From JBAXQQ01 sp037131695 (GTDB lineage: Bacteria > Armatimonadota > Hebobacteria > CAIYQO01), in contig CAZWZF010000027.1 in the NCBI GenBank assembly GCA_964638715.1, positions 1 to 58,386 of the forward strand: a stretch of 58,386 nucleotides of DNA, in the 5' to 3' direction. The notes below the pieces were generated by a model. That model was given only the letters and a program-made list of their open reading frames with translations. It made no database searches and was not told where the DNA came from. The position numbers and the translations under genes are program-made. This document shows, in pieces, positions 7,519-15,996 of the stretch. Position 1 is the first letter of the stretch, and the number at the start of each line of letters is the position of its first letter.

Positions 7519-8685
7519 TTATTCTTCGTCACCTAAAATGGATTTTAACAATTTCTCATCAACAACCATATTGTGAGCAAATGCTCCTTCCTTTAACGAT
7601 ATAATATCATCAAGTAACATTATCGTCCTTATTATACACCTTCTCGTTTCAACTCGGTAAACTTCTTGATGAATTCCTTTGTTTACTAAGGTATCAAGTT
7701 TCTTGCATTGTTCAAATAATGTTTGTGTGTTTATACAGATAACATCAATATTTGTATCACTTTTTCTGGAAATATCTGCATACTCATACAACCTGTTACG
7801 AAATTGCTGTTCTCCTAATGATTTACCATCTTTATTTTTTTCTTTTTGCGGAGGAAATATTTGATTAATTACATATTCAAATATTCTTCTACAAGTAACA
7901 CACACTTGTGATAAATTTTCATCAGTTTCTGCTGTATTATAAGTATTTAGCATTGAGTATAATTGGTCACTTAATTTTGGTGCTATATCACCAAGACGAT
8001 ATGTAACATCATCAATCATGAATGCAAGAAGACCACCACATTGTTGTTTCCATTTGGCTGTTCGTTTAGCATGTTCAAAGTCATGATATTCATCAAAAAT
8101 TGAATATCTTCCTTTCAAGTCTTCAAATTCAACTTTTTCAAATCCAATTTTTTCAAATCTTTGTATAGAAAAATAATTTTTAGATTCATCACCATGTATA
8201 CTATCCCAAAATATGTTAGCTTTGTGATCCATAATTCTATATTTAGGAACAAGAAAATGTGAATATAACACCCAATGTAATTCTGAAGTTTCATCAATTT
8301 GCATAACCCCTAAATATGCTTCAGAACATTCTGTTAATAATTTTGATATTTTATCTGCCAAATAAAAATCTATTGATTCAAAACACATAACATAAACACT
8401 GCAAGCATTTATTTTTACAGGTTGTAACCTTTCAACTATCATACATTTCCAAATATTATCATTTTGATTAAGCCACGAATCAAAATTTTCTTTATACTTG
8501 GATTCATCAAATTTTCCCTTATATTTAGCTAATGAATTAAGTAATAAATCTCCAACAAATATTTTTGATGAAATGTTCAAGTCATCACATTGAAGAAGGT
8601 TAGAAAATACTAAATTTTCAATTTCTTCCCCATAATATGACCCGAAACTTTTGTGGTCTGCATTAAAGTGAAAAGCAATTTTCAT
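7519..8685 (-). CDS. Hypothetical 388-aa protein, possible abortive-infection/HEPN-like C-terminus
   Basis: Function unknown. The N-terminal ~230 residues (MKIAFHFNADHKSFG, CSVYVMCFESIDFYLADKI) contain no motif I can name. The C-terminal ~130 residues are all-helical, with CRRIFEYVINQIFPP, NRLYEY, KLDTLVNKGIHQEVYRVE and CIIRTIMLLDDIISL. This pattern (an RxxEYV helix, a KG-hH segment, then an R-rich helix) recalls DUF4145/HEPN-like domains found in phage-defence proteins. The similarity is by eye only. The start at 8685 has AGGAG upstream. It is the rightmost island gene, next to the right direct repeat, and converges on 7042. Codon use is as AT-rich as its island neighbours. Confidence 0.75.
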   Translation of the reverse strand: MKIAFHFNADHKSFGSYYGEEIENLVFSNLLQCDDLNISSKIFVGDLLLNSLAKYKGKFDESKYKENFDSWLNQNDNIWKCMIVERLQPVKINACSVYVMCFESIDFYLADKISKLLTECSEAYLGVMQIDETSELHWVLYSHFLVPKYRIMDHKANIFWDSIHGDESKNYFSIQRFEKIGFEKVEFEDLKGRYSIFDEYHDFEHAKRTAKWKQQCGGLLAFMIDDVTYRLGDIAPKLSDQLYSMLNTYNTAETDENLSQVCVTCRRIFEYVINQIFPPQKEKNKDGKSLGEQQFRNRLYEYADISRKSDTNIDVICINTQTLFEQCKKLDTLVNKGIHQEVYRVETRRCIIRTIMLLDDIISLKEGAFAHNMVVDEKLLKSILGDEE

Positions 8686-8817
8686 TACATACTCCTATCT
8701 GAAATTCTATAACCATATTAAATGATTATACTTTTATAATATTATTATAAAGTATTTTTGTTATAACGTCAAATTTATCTCGGATTTTCAATATGTTACA
8801 ACATCCCTATTCACAAA

Positions 8818-8993
8818 CATTTCCTTCCTTCCCCACCCCAACCCAAAACCTGTATAATTCACCAACACGCATTCCATAAAAATATAATCAATATTCGAGG
8901 TATATACAGCATGAAAATTGAAGAATTTCAGCGGTTGATTGAAGAGACTTATTATGCCAAGGACGCGGGGCGGGGGTGGCATGAGACGTTTAT
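8818..8993. repeat. 176-bp direct repeat, right copy, containing the live MazG-like 5' end
   Basis: Partner of 3827-4002. It includes the leader, the GAGG ribosome site and codons 1-27 of the intact MazG-like gene. Beyond ACGTTTAT this copy continues into the functional gene whereas the left copy runs into island DNA. Confidence 0.9.
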
Positions 8994-9213
8994 CTGGTTT
9001 GTCGAGGAAGTTGGGGAGTTGGGACGTGCTCTGCGGTCGCAGCCGCGTGAGCAGGTAGAGTCGGAGTTTGCCGATGTTTTCGCCTGGCTTTCCACGCTGG
9101 CGTCTATCCACGGTGTAGATTTGGCGGCAGCAGCGCAGAAGAAATACGGCAACGGCTGCCCAAAATGCAGTTCAATTCCCTGTAAATGTGCAGAAAGAAA
9201 GCAGGTGATTTAA
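8911..9213 (+). CDS. MazG-like nucleotide pyrophosphohydrolase
   Basis: Predicted to hydrolyse nucleoside triphosphates to monophosphate and pyrophosphate (house-cleaning of NTP pools). The 100-aa protein is a single MazG-like four-helix unit: FVEEVGELGRAL supplies the metal-binding glutamates (E-E-x-x-E) and ESEFADVFAWLSTLA supplies the second E/D pair. The tail carries a cysteine cluster, CPKC-x5-CKC, which could bind zinc. GAGG precedes the ATG at good spacing. It returns to GC-rich codon use, unlike the island. Its first 27 codons and leader are duplicated at 3827-4002, so the island uses this gene as its boundary. Confidence 0.85.
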   Translation: MKIEEFQRLIEETYYAKDAGRGWHETFIWFVEEVGELGRALRSQPREQVESEFADVFAWLSTLASIHGVDLAAAAQKKYGNGCPKCSSIPCKCAERKQVI

Positions 9214-9220
9214 ATTCTTT

Positions 9221-9282
9221 TTTTGACATGATTGACATGATTTTTGGCTTCGCCATATTTAATTTTGTTAATCATGTCAAAA
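9221..9282. terminator. Inverted repeat after the MazG-like gene
   Basis: TTTTGACATGATT (9221-9233) pairs with AATCATGTCAAAA (9270-9282), and an inner hairpin GGC-TTCG-CC... lies at 9246-9254. It starts 8 bases after the MazG-like stop, so it may end that transcript. The rest of the 350-base gap up to 9564 holds the repeat at 9283-9461 and a half-copy (9517-9546) of the ACATCGATTAACAGGAT family. Confidence 0.5.
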
Positions 9283-9461
9283 GTGGGTTTCATCACAACC
9301 CAATATTTACTATTCACCGCGAGAGAACGCATAGAACACAAAGGAGTTTTTTATTATCTTCTTTTGTGTTCCTTGAGTTCCTTCGCGGTGAATATCTGGT
9401 TATTACATTAATTTACAAAATACTTGTTTTTTATCAACATTTTTGTGGGTTAAGGTACTAA
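9283..9461. repeat. Dispersed ~175-bp repeat with TTCACCGCG hairpin (copy 1)
   Basis: Matches 55841-56015 over its whole length: GTGGGT...CACAACCCAATATT, then the hairpin ATTCACCGCG-AGAGAAC...GTTCC-TTCGCGGTGAAT, then TTTACAAA-TACTTGTTTT...TTAAGGTACTAA. A third locus, 41402-41484, has only the hairpin part. Confidence 0.75.
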
Positions 9462-9563
9462 ATATTGTAAAAAAATGCATAATTTTGATTGCAGTAAAGT
9501 TGGACTTAATGAATTTATATCCTTACTATCCTGTTAATTGATGTAAATATTTGAGGTAATTTA

Positions 9564-10577
9564 ATGACAGAAGAGAATGGCGAACATAAGAGACGTGCCC
9601 GGTATGCTGGCAGCCACCCGCGAAAGTTTCATGAGAAATATAAGGAACTGGAGCCAGAAAAGTATGCCGAGGATGTGCAGAAGATAATGGAGAAAGGCAA
9701 CACCCTGGCGGGTTCGCACCGGCCGATAATGGTTGATGAAGTGATGGAAGTGTTGAATCCCCAGCCGGGGATGATTGCCGTCGACTGCACCATCGGATAT
9801 GGCGGCCACGCGCAGCAGATTATCAAACGCATCTTGCCGGATGGCACTTTTCTGGGGTTGGATATCGACCCGATAGAGATAGCAAAAACAGAAACGCGAC
9901 TGCGGAATAAATTCCCGGAAGCGGCCATGTATTTCGTGAACACCAACTATGCTGCCCTTCCCCGTGCCATGACTGACGCCGGCATCGAACTGGCGGATAT
10001 CATCCTCGCCGACCTGGGAGTGTCGTCGATGCAACTGGACAACCCGGAACGCGGTTTCACCTGGAAAGATTCCGGGCCGCTGGACCTGCGCATGAACCCG
10101 CACAAAGGCAAGAGCGCGGCGCAATACCTGCAAACCATCACCCCGGAAAAACTGGCGTTGATACTGGAAGACTACGCCGACGAACCGCTGGCAGAAGAAA
10201 TCGCCATGCAAATCGCCGGAGCAAATATTACACTGACGACGGAACTGACCAGCATATTAAAAAGTATCTCCGACGATGACGCCACCATACGCCGAACATT
10301 CCAGGCACTGCGAATCGCGGTGAACAATGAATTCTCCGCACTGGAAACGTTGCTGAAGATGCTGCCATACTGCCTGAAACCTGGCGGCTACGCCGCCATC
10401 CTGTCATTCCACAGCGGCGAAGACCGGCGGATAAAGAAAGCGTTCAACGAAGGATATGACAACGGCACCTACAGCATAATATCCCAGGAAGTAATCCGCC
10501 CCACCCCGCAGGAAAAATACGACAACCCGCGGTCATCATCGGCGAAGATGCGGTATTGCGAGAAAAGCAGCAATTAG
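9564..10577 (+). CDS. rsmH: RsmH-family 16S rRNA (cytosine-N4)-methyltransferase
   Basis: Expected to methylate N4 of C1402 in 16S rRNA using SAM. The 337-aa protein has HRPIMVDEVMEVL, the SAM loop DCTIGYGGHA, GLDIDPIEI, the family signature DLGVSSMQLDNPERGF, LDLRMNP, RIAVNNEFSALE and AILSFHSGEDRRIKKAF near the end. It differs from ordinary MraW in an extra ~50-residue basic N-terminus (RRARYAGSHPRKFHEKYKELEPEKY), and it is not next to mraZ, ftsL or other division genes. It may therefore be the stand-alone paralogue known in several phyla rather than the dcw-cluster enzyme, and its exact target could differ. GAGG precedes the ATG. Confidence 0.88.
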   Translation: MTEENGEHKRRARYAGSHPRKFHEKYKELEPEKYAEDVQKIMEKGNTLAGSHRPIMVDEVMEVLNPQPGMIAVDCTIGYGGHAQQIIKRILPDGTFLGLDIDPIEIAKTETRLRNKFPEAAMYFVNTNYAALPRAMTDAGIELADIILADLGVSSMQLDNPERGFTWKDSGPLDLRMNPHKGKSAAQYLQTITPEKLALILEDYADEPLAEEIAMQIAGANITLTTELTSILKSISDDDATIRRTFQALRIAVNNEFSALETLLKMLPYCLKPGGYAAILSFHSGEDRRIKKAFNEGYDNGTYSIISQEVIRPTPQEKYDNPRSSSAKMRYCEKSSN

Positions 10578-10581
10578 TATT

Positions 10582-10719
10582 ATTACACAAGATACACTGA
10601 GGAGGCACACAAGATTCACAGAGAATATTTTTTTGTCACTGCGGTGACATTTCCCTTAATAGTGAGACATCAATAATGCCTCCGTGAATCTCTGTGCCTC
10701 CTCAGTGCATCTCTGTGTA
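10582..10719. repeat. Large imperfect hairpin repeat
   Basis: The left arm 10582-10622 (TTACACAAGATACACTGAGG, then AGGCACAC, GATTCACAGAG) pairs with the right arm 10684-10719 with a few mismatches; the centre includes TCACTGCGGTGA. This is an extragenic stem-loop of the CACAGAG/CTCTGTG type. It lies after the RsmH gene and just before the promoter at 10734. Confidence 0.7.
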
Positions 10720-10733
10720 ACTTAAAAAAACAA

Positions 10734-10762
10734 TTGATTTTTACAGGGGAAAGTTATATAAT
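10734..10762 (+). promoter_or_regulatory. Sigma-70-type promoter for the 10796-13307 operon
   Basis: -35 TTGATT (10734-10739), 17-bp spacer, perfect -10 TATAAT (10757-10762). The start point is expected near 10769, giving a short leader with GAGGGGGG before the ATG at 10796. Confidence 0.7.
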
Positions 10763-10795
10763 TATTGAATTAATTACTTGAGGGGGGCGGTTACC

Positions 10796-11620
10796 ATGTC
10801 TTTCAAATTCGCGTTGAATACCAGTACCATCCGCGGTCAGGGATTGAACCTGCAGGATGAGATTGCTGTTGTTAAAAAGGCAGGATATGACGGTATTGAG
10901 CCATGGATTAGCGAAATCGACTCCTGTGTTGCCAGTGGTGTAAAATTAAAAGATATAGGCAAAAAAATTGCGGATGCCGGGTTAGCAGTGCCAAACCTGA
11001 TAGGATTTTTTGAGTGGTCTTGCGATGACGACGCAAAACGCGCCCGGGGATTAATCGAGGCAAGGCGCAACTTTGAAATAGCGCAGAAAGTCGGCAGTCA
11101 ATACCTGGCCGCCCCGCCTTTCGGATTGGAACCGGACGCCGATTTACGGCAGGTGGCGACAAGATATGCTGATTTGCTGGCTATCGGCCGCGAATATGGC
11201 GTGGTACCGATTTTAGAGTTCTGGGGAGCAGTGAAAAAACTGAACCGTATGAGCGAAGCGCTGTTTGTCGCGGCGGAATGCGGCGACCGCGATGCCATAA
11301 TACTGGCGGACGTGTTCCACATGTACAAATCCGGTTCCGGCCACAACTCGCTGAAACTGATAGGACCATCATCGCTGGGGTTGCTGCACCTGAATGACTA
11401 CCCGGGTGATATTCCGTTGAATATAATAAATGATAGTGACCGGGTATATCCCGGAGACGGTGTTGCGCCACTGAAACAGATACTGACAGATTTGCAAAAC
11501 GCTAATTTTGGTGGAATGCTTTCTATCGAGTTATTTAACGGAGAATATTACGAGATGGACGCGTTATATGTGGCAAAAACGGCTTTAGAAAAATCAAAAA
11601 AGATAGCAGGAGAAATTTAG
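10796..11620 (+). CDS. Sugar phosphate isomerase/epimerase (xylose isomerase-like TIM barrel)
   Basis: Member of the AP-endonuclease-2/xylose-isomerase-like TIM-barrel family, whose members isomerise or epimerise sugars and sugar derivatives with a divalent metal. The 274-aa protein opens KFALNTSTIRGQ, has GYDGIEPWISEI, PILEFWGAVKKLN (metal-ligand Glu), ILADVFHMYKSG (Asp and His), LLHLNDYPGD (His and Asp) and LSIELFN near the end (Glu), matching the metal-binding set. The in-frame TTG at 10778 is rejected in favour of ATG 10796 after a G-rich ribosome site. The next gene begins 3 bases after its stop, so it is co-transcribed with the esterase. The substrate is not predictable from sequence. 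Confidence 0.85.
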   Translation: MSFKFALNTSTIRGQGLNLQDEIAVVKKAGYDGIEPWISEIDSCVASGVKLKDIGKKIADAGLAVPNLIGFFEWSCDDDAKRARGLIEARRNFEIAQKVGSQYLAAPPFGLEPDADLRQVATRYADLLAIGREYGVVPILEFWGAVKKLNRMSEALFVAAECGDRDAIILADVFHMYKSGSGHNSLKLIGPSSLGLLHLNDYPGDIPLNIINDSDRVYPGDGVAPLKQILTDLQNANFGGMLSIELFNGEYYEMDALYVAKTALEKSKKIAGEI

Positions 11621-11623
11621 AAA

Positions 11624-12352
11624 ATGGCATTATTGCACATTAATTATTTCAGTGAGTCGTTGCAAAAGCAAAGCGGCATGTTTGTGGTCAAGCCGGATTC
11701 TGCCCCGCCTTATTATACGGTGTATTTATTGCACGGCATGTCTGACGATTACACTATCTGGCAGCGACGCACCAGCATTGAACGCTATGCAGATAAATTT
11801 GGCATGATGATAGTTATGCTTGACGGCGCGCGCATGTTTTATACCGACACCGTCGCCGGTGTGGGCAAACATGAAGCGCACGTTCTGGAAACGGTGAATT
11901 TTATTGATGATACTTTTCGTACCGCAAAATCGCCGGATGCCCGTGGCATAGAAGGTTTATCTATGGGTGGTTATGGAGCAATGAAAATAGGGTTGAAGCA
12001 CTCGGAAATTTTTGGTTCCATCGTATCGCACTCCGGCGCATTGGATGTTGAACATATTCACCGCAATCGATTCAGTCCAGAAATCACTGCTATTTTCGGT
12101 ACAGAATTAAATCCTGATGAAGATTGTTTTGTATTGGCTAAAGCTGCAAAAAAGAATAAAAAACTCCCCAATATTAGATTTGACTGTGGCGTTGATGATT
12201 TTCTGATTCAAGCGAACCGCGACTTTGACCAATTCCTTACAAAAGAAAAAATCAAACATGAATATGAAGAGTTCCCCGGTGATCACAATTGGGAATATTG
12301 GGACCTGCATGTGCAGGACGGCCTGCGGTTTCACCGCGCAAAGATGAAATAA
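11624..12352 (+). CDS. Esterase D family alpha/beta hydrolase
   Basis: Carboxylesterase of the esterase D/S-formylglutathione-hydrolase type (PF00756). The 242-aa protein has the oxyanion region VYLLHGMSDDYTIW, the nucleophile elbow GLSMGGYGA (catalytic Ser), DCGVDDFLI (Asp) and FPGDHNWEYWD (His), with no signal peptide, so it is cytoplasmic. The pairing with a sugar isomerase suggests deacylation of sugar esters; this is inference. It is tightly coupled to both neighbours (3 bases before, 1 base after). Confidence 0.88.
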   Translation: MALLHINYFSESLQKQSGMFVVKPDSAPPYYTVYLLHGMSDDYTIWQRRTSIERYADKFGMMIVMLDGARMFYTDTVAGVGKHEAHVLETVNFIDDTFRTAKSPDARGIEGLSMGGYGAMKIGLKHSEIFGSIVSHSGALDVEHIHRNRFSPEITAIFGTELNPDEDCFVLAKAAKKNKKLPNIRFDCGVDDFLIQANRDFDQFLTKEKIKHEYEEFPGDHNWEYWDLHVQDGLRFHRAKMK

Positions 12353-12353
12353 T

Positions 12354-13307
12354 ATGCCAAGCCGACGCGCCACTGATTGGACATTAGATGATATCCGCGA
12401 ACTGCTGCAAAACAGTGAGCAGGAAAATCTGATGCTGGAATACAAGTCTTCCGGTGCAGTGGGTGATTGGTCACCATCAAAAAGAAATGAACTGGCGAAG
12501 GACGTCTGCGCCTTCGCTAATTCTGCCGGCGGCATAATCGTAATTGGTGTCTGCGAAGAAGGACATAAACCATCCTATCTTGATGACGGCGTTGATACCC
12601 GGATATCCAGCAAAGAAGCGATAGAATCCGCGTTGCAGGCGCGAATATCGCCACGAGTGGAAAACCTTACCATCAAAGAAATACCTAACCCCGACCAGCC
12701 TTTTTTCTCGTATTTCGTATTCGGTGTCCCCAGCAGCATGCGCGCCCCCCACATGTGCAACCCGTTTTATCGTTTCTACCGCCGCTACAACTTCGAATCG
12801 GTGCCGATGGAGCAATATGAGGTGGAAGACGTGCGAAGGCGGCAAACCGAACCTTCGCTGGTGCTGACGGCGTCTCTGCAACAGGTGGGAGAGAAGATTA
12901 ATGGCGACCGTCTGCAATACCAGCTAATTGCGGGAGTGACAAATATCGGCAGCGCAACCGCCCGGGACGCCATGGTAAGGCTGTATATCCCGCGGGAAAT
13001 AGTAGGACAGGTTACCTGGAGTCCCAACACCACCCACGAACAGACTGTTTACAATAACAAGCAAATGGTGCGATTTGACGCCTATATTCGCGATCAGGCG
13101 GGTCCGATACCAATATTCCCCAAAGATGACCAGCCATATATCATCACCCGCGGCGCATCGCGAAAAATAACCCTGCATCTTCCTGCGGACGGCAGCATGG
13201 ACTCAAGCGAAATAATCGCGCATCTTTTTGCTGAAGGAATGCGAAAGCGCGAGTTCACCATGCTAATAGGTAAAATGTTAAAAAACGAAAATGTTGAAAA
13301 AACATAA
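12354..13307 (+). CDS. AlbA_2 (Schlafen AAA-4-like) domain protein
   Basis: Putative DNA- or RNA-binding protein. The 317-aa product has the AlbA_2 signature at its N-terminus: LLQNSEQENLMLEYKSSG, then KRNELAKDVCAFANSAGGIIVIGV, ending near VPSSMRAPHMCNPFYRFYRRYN. The remaining ~150 residues are beta-rich (QLIAGVTNIGSATARDAMVRLYIP) and look like an immunoglobulin-like or CARDB-like domain, which is not usual for AlbA_2 proteins. It starts one base after the esterase stop, so it is the last gene of the operon. The combination with sugar enzymes is unexplained. Clearly real coding by codon use. Confidence 0.8.
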   Translation: MPSRRATDWTLDDIRELLQNSEQENLMLEYKSSGAVGDWSPSKRNELAKDVCAFANSAGGIIVIGVCEEGHKPSYLDDGVDTRISSKEAIESALQARISPRVENLTIKEIPNPDQPFFSYFVFGVPSSMRAPHMCNPFYRFYRRYNFESVPMEQYEVEDVRRRQTEPSLVLTASLQQVGEKINGDRLQYQLIAGVTNIGSATARDAMVRLYIPREIVGQVTWSPNTTHEQTVYNNKQMVRFDAYIRDQAGPIPIFPKDDQPYIITRGASRKITLHLPADGSMDSSEIIAHLFAEGMRKREFTMLIGKMLKNENVEKT

Positions 13308-13410
13308 TGGGGATAATAATTCCAACTATTTTTCAGATTTTTTATAAAATATATACTACCTGATACTATAACAGTATATAATTAGTTGGATGTTTTAAAA
13401 TGGAGAGAAA

Positions 13411-15258
13411 ATGACACGAGTCCAACAAATAGCTGAAATAATATCAAAACTCCCATCTGACGGATTTTTCTCGCATCTTACTGAATATTTAGCGCGAGAA
13501 TTAAACGCAAGTGTCGTGTTTGTATCTGAAGTTTCTGCCCATGACCCCAATACTGCGCGAACATTATTTTATTACAATGATGGCAAAGAAAATAAATGCG
13601 TCGAATATACATTAACAAATACTCCCTGCCATGATGTAATAAAAAATAATGCCCCCATAGTAAGCGATGAAATCCGTACACTGTATCCATACAGCAAGCT
13701 ATTATCACAAGTAAATGCGGTCAGTTATACCGGCGTACCACTGCTTGAAAATGAAAACACGCCAATTGGATCACTCTGTTTGATAAGCAATAAACCGGCG
13801 GATGACCCGGATTATGTATTACTCGTCATGACGATAGCATCTATTCGCGCCTCCAGTGAGTTAGTCAGGGTTCGTGAAGCACGGAAATATAAAACTGAAA
13901 ATCGCCAATTAACAGAAATTTTACTGAATACCCCCAGTGATGGCGCTTATTTGATACATAAAGACGGCACCATAATGATATTGAATGAGGCGGCGGCGAA
14001 TAAAATATACCTGCCGATAAAAGAAGCGGTGGGGAAAAATATATTTGAACTAACCGACCCGCAGATTCGCGAAGCAAGACGGGAACATATTAACCAGGTT
14101 GCAAAGTCGAAACAGCCAAAAACAATGACTGGTTTCGTCAATGGAAATTATCTGCGCAGTACAACTTATCCTATTGTTGATGAAGATGGCTCAGTAAATT
14201 TACTCAGCATATTCATTCAGGATTTAACCGATATGTACAAAGTGGAAAACGCGTTGAAGGACAGCGAAGCAGCCAACAAAGCTATTGTAGATTCTATCAA
14301 CGGATTCATTTACACCTGTACAGAAGATTATATAGTTAATTTTGCAAATCAAAAGTTAGTGGATAATCTTGGGTCATCACCAGTTGGCAAAAAATGTTAT
14401 CAAGCGATATTCAACAATTCTTCTCCATGTCAATGGTGTATTAAAGGAGAAACCACAAACTTTGAAGTTCAAGATACTGATCGTGACAAGTGGTATTACA
14501 TCATCTTTACTCCCAAAACAAACCCAAATGGAACAGTAACTCACCAGACATTAATGCTTGATATTACCGACCGCAAAAAAAATGATAAAGAACTTGAAAG
14601 GTTAAATGAAAAAATTCGCCAGGAAGCCCAATCTAAAACTGAATTATTAAAGGAAGTCAACCATCGTGTGAAGAATAATTTAGTTGCTATTTTGGGGCTA
14701 TTAGCGGTTGAGCAGCATTATGTAAGCAATAATGATAAACAACAGGTGCGCGATGTTGTAGAAACGATATCTCAGCGAATCAACAGCATGTTGGAAACCC
14801 ATAAAATGTTGTCGGAAACCCAGTGGTCGCCAATTAACTTATCAGAACTGGCAGAAAGAATTATTTGCAACAGTGCTCTTTCTCACAGTGCTAAAACTAT
14901 ACATTACAATTGCAATGTTGAAAAATCGGGTATTACTGTTTCACCACGGCAATCGACAAATATAGCACTGATATTTAATGAGTTAGTGACTAACACTATG
15001 AAATATTTTAATAAACATGCTGATGAAATTAGTATAAATGTAAAATTGAAAATTGAAAATAATTACATTTTAATTGAATATTCTGATAACGGCCCAGGAT
15101 ATCCTGAAGAAATCCTAAATAAGGTAAATTGGAATGTTGGATTGTCATTAATGGAAAAGTTAGTTAAGGGAACTTTGCGAGGTAAAATGAATATTTTGAA
15201 TGATGGCGGTGCTAAAACCGTGATATTCATTAAGCCAGAAGAACCTGAAAGAACATAA
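13411..15258 (+). CDS. GAF/PAS sensor histidine kinase, HisKA_2 family
   Basis: Cytoplasmic sensor kinase, 615 aa, no membrane segments. Order: GAF-like domain (about 1-150), PAS (about 170-285), second PAS (about 285-400), HisKA_2 dimerisation domain with the phospho-His in LLKEVNHRVKNNLVAILGLL, then the ATPase with NELVTNTMKYF (N box) and YSDNGPGYP (G1 box). The second PAS contains KKCYQAIFNNSSPCQWCIKGE, a cysteine arrangement C-x13-C-x2-C that could bind a metal or sense redox state. The next gene, a response regulator, starts one base after the stop, so the pair is a complete two-component system. HisKA_2/HWE kinases often feed general stress pathways, and the sigma-B-type operon lies 2 kb downstream; a functional link is inference. 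Confidence 0.9.
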   Translation: MTRVQQIAEIISKLPSDGFFSHLTEYLARELNASVVFVSEVSAHDPNTARTLFYYNDGKENKCVEYTLTNTPCHDVIKNNAPIVSDEIRTLYPYSKLLSQVNAVSYTGVPLLENENTPIGSLCLISNKPADDPDYVLLVMTIASIRASSELVRVREARKYKTENRQLTEILLNTPSDGAYLIHKDGTIMILNEAAANKIYLPIKEAVGKNIFELTDPQIREARREHINQVAKSKQPKTMTGFVNGNYLRSTTYPIVDEDGSVNLLSIFIQDLTDMYKVENALKDSEAANKAIVDSINGFIYTCTEDYIVNFANQKLVDNLGSSPVGKKCYQAIFNNSSPCQWCIKGETTNFEVQDTDRDKWYYIIFTPKTNPNGTVTHQTLMLDITDRKKNDKELERLNEKIRQEAQSKTELLKEVNHRVKNNLVAILGLLAVEQHYVSNNDKQQVRDVVETISQRINSMLETHKMLSETQWSPINLSELAERIICNSALSHSAKTIHYNCNVEKSGITVSPRQSTNIALIFNELVTNTMKYFNKHADEISINVKLKIENNYILIEYSDNGPGYPEEILNKVNWNVGLSLMEKLVKGTLRGKMNILNDGGAKTVIFIKPEEPERT

Positions 15259-15259
15259 A

Positions 15260-15910
15260 ATGAGTGAATTAAATCAAAGTTTAAGAATCATAATTGCAGA
15301 TGATGACTCGCTGGTTGCTGACATTACTGAACGCGAGCTGAATAAAATAGATATTACTGTCGTTGGTCGTGCCTGTGACGGTAAACAAGCTATACAGATG
15401 GTGAAAGATTTAAAGCCGGATGTGGTGCTGCTGGATTTAGAAATGCCGGAGATGTCAGGATTTGACGCGGCATCAATAATTATGCAGGAATGCCCAACCC
15501 CCATGATTGCACTAACAGGTTATTCCGAACGCGAGATAGCAGAAGCAGCGGCAAAAGCAGGAATAGGAGCGTTTTTAGTCAAACCTCCTCGTGCCCAGGA
15601 ACTGGACCGCGCTATTATCATCGCCCGCGCCCGTTTTTCCGATATAATGGAATTAAAACGGGTAAATATTGAGCTTACCGAAGCATTAAACAGTATTAAA
15701 TTATTAAGCGGATTATTGCCGATATGTTCCAATTGCAAAAAAATTCGCGATGATGATGGCTGCTGGCACGAAATAGAAAACTATATTGAAAAACATTCAA
15801 ATACCGAATTTACCCATGGTATATGCCCGATCTGTTATAAAAAGCTGTATTCATCCGAAACTATCAAGCGTGAGTTAGGGATTAAAGCTGATGTAGAAAT
15901 AGGTAAATAA
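15260..15910 (+). CDS. Response regulator with C-terminal four-cysteine motif
   Basis: Partner of the kinase at 13411. The 216-aa protein has a receiver domain (1-125) with Asp14/Asp15, phospho-acceptor Asp59 in VVLLDLEMPEMSGF, Thr86 and Lys108 in AFLVKPP. A helical linker leads to GLLPICSNCKKIRDDDG and HGICPICYKKLY: Cys156, Cys159, Cys189 and Cys192 could hold a zinc. This tail is seen at the end of many stand-alone bacterial regulators and kinases but its role is not established. No DNA-binding helix-turn-helix is present, so output is probably by protein interaction. The 86-base gap after it contains the palindrome at 15965. Confidence 0.9.
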   Translation: MSELNQSLRIIIADDDSLVADITERELNKIDITVVGRACDGKQAIQMVKDLKPDVVLLDLEMPEMSGFDAASIIMQECPTPMIALTGYSEREIAEAAAKAGIGAFLVKPPRAQELDRAIIIARARFSDIMELKRVNIELTEALNSIKLLSGLLPICSNCKKIRDDDGCWHEIENYIEKHSNTEFTHGICPICYKKLYSSETIKRELGIKADVEIGK

Positions 15911-15964
15911 TTTTTTATAACAACGCTTAAAATATGTTGTTTTGTGGTAAAATTACTCAACACA

Positions 15965-15976
15965 TTGCTATAGCAA
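15965..15976. promoter_or_regulatory. 12-bp perfect palindrome before 15997
   Basis: TTGCTATAGCAA, located 9 bases before the GGAGGT ribosome site of the next gene. It could be an operator or chance; the short length limits confidence. Confidence 0.3.
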
Positions 15977-15996
15977 AAATTGGAGGTAATTAAACA

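Larger units (their letters stand above)
4003..8817. mobile_element. AT-rich genomic island between 176-bp direct repeats
   Basis: Everything between the two copies of the duplicated mazG 5' end is strikingly AT-rich compared with the genes on both sides, with codons such as AAA, AAT and ATT prevailing. It carries four genes: a membrane/zinc-ribbon protein, an Mrr-like nuclease, a small unknown protein, and on the other strand a 388-aa unknown protein. No integrase or transposase gene was found inside. About 280 bases after the left repeat (4046-4322) hold no gene, only the promoter at 4223 and a small inverted repeat around 4072-4090. The structure fits an insertion that re-created the 5' end of its target gene, but the mechanism is inference. 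Confidence 0.6.

Noticed and set aside
9564..10577. Member of the division/cell-wall (dcw) cluster
   Set aside because: No mraZ, ftsL, ftsI or mur gene is adjacent, so it is a stand-alone RsmH-type gene.
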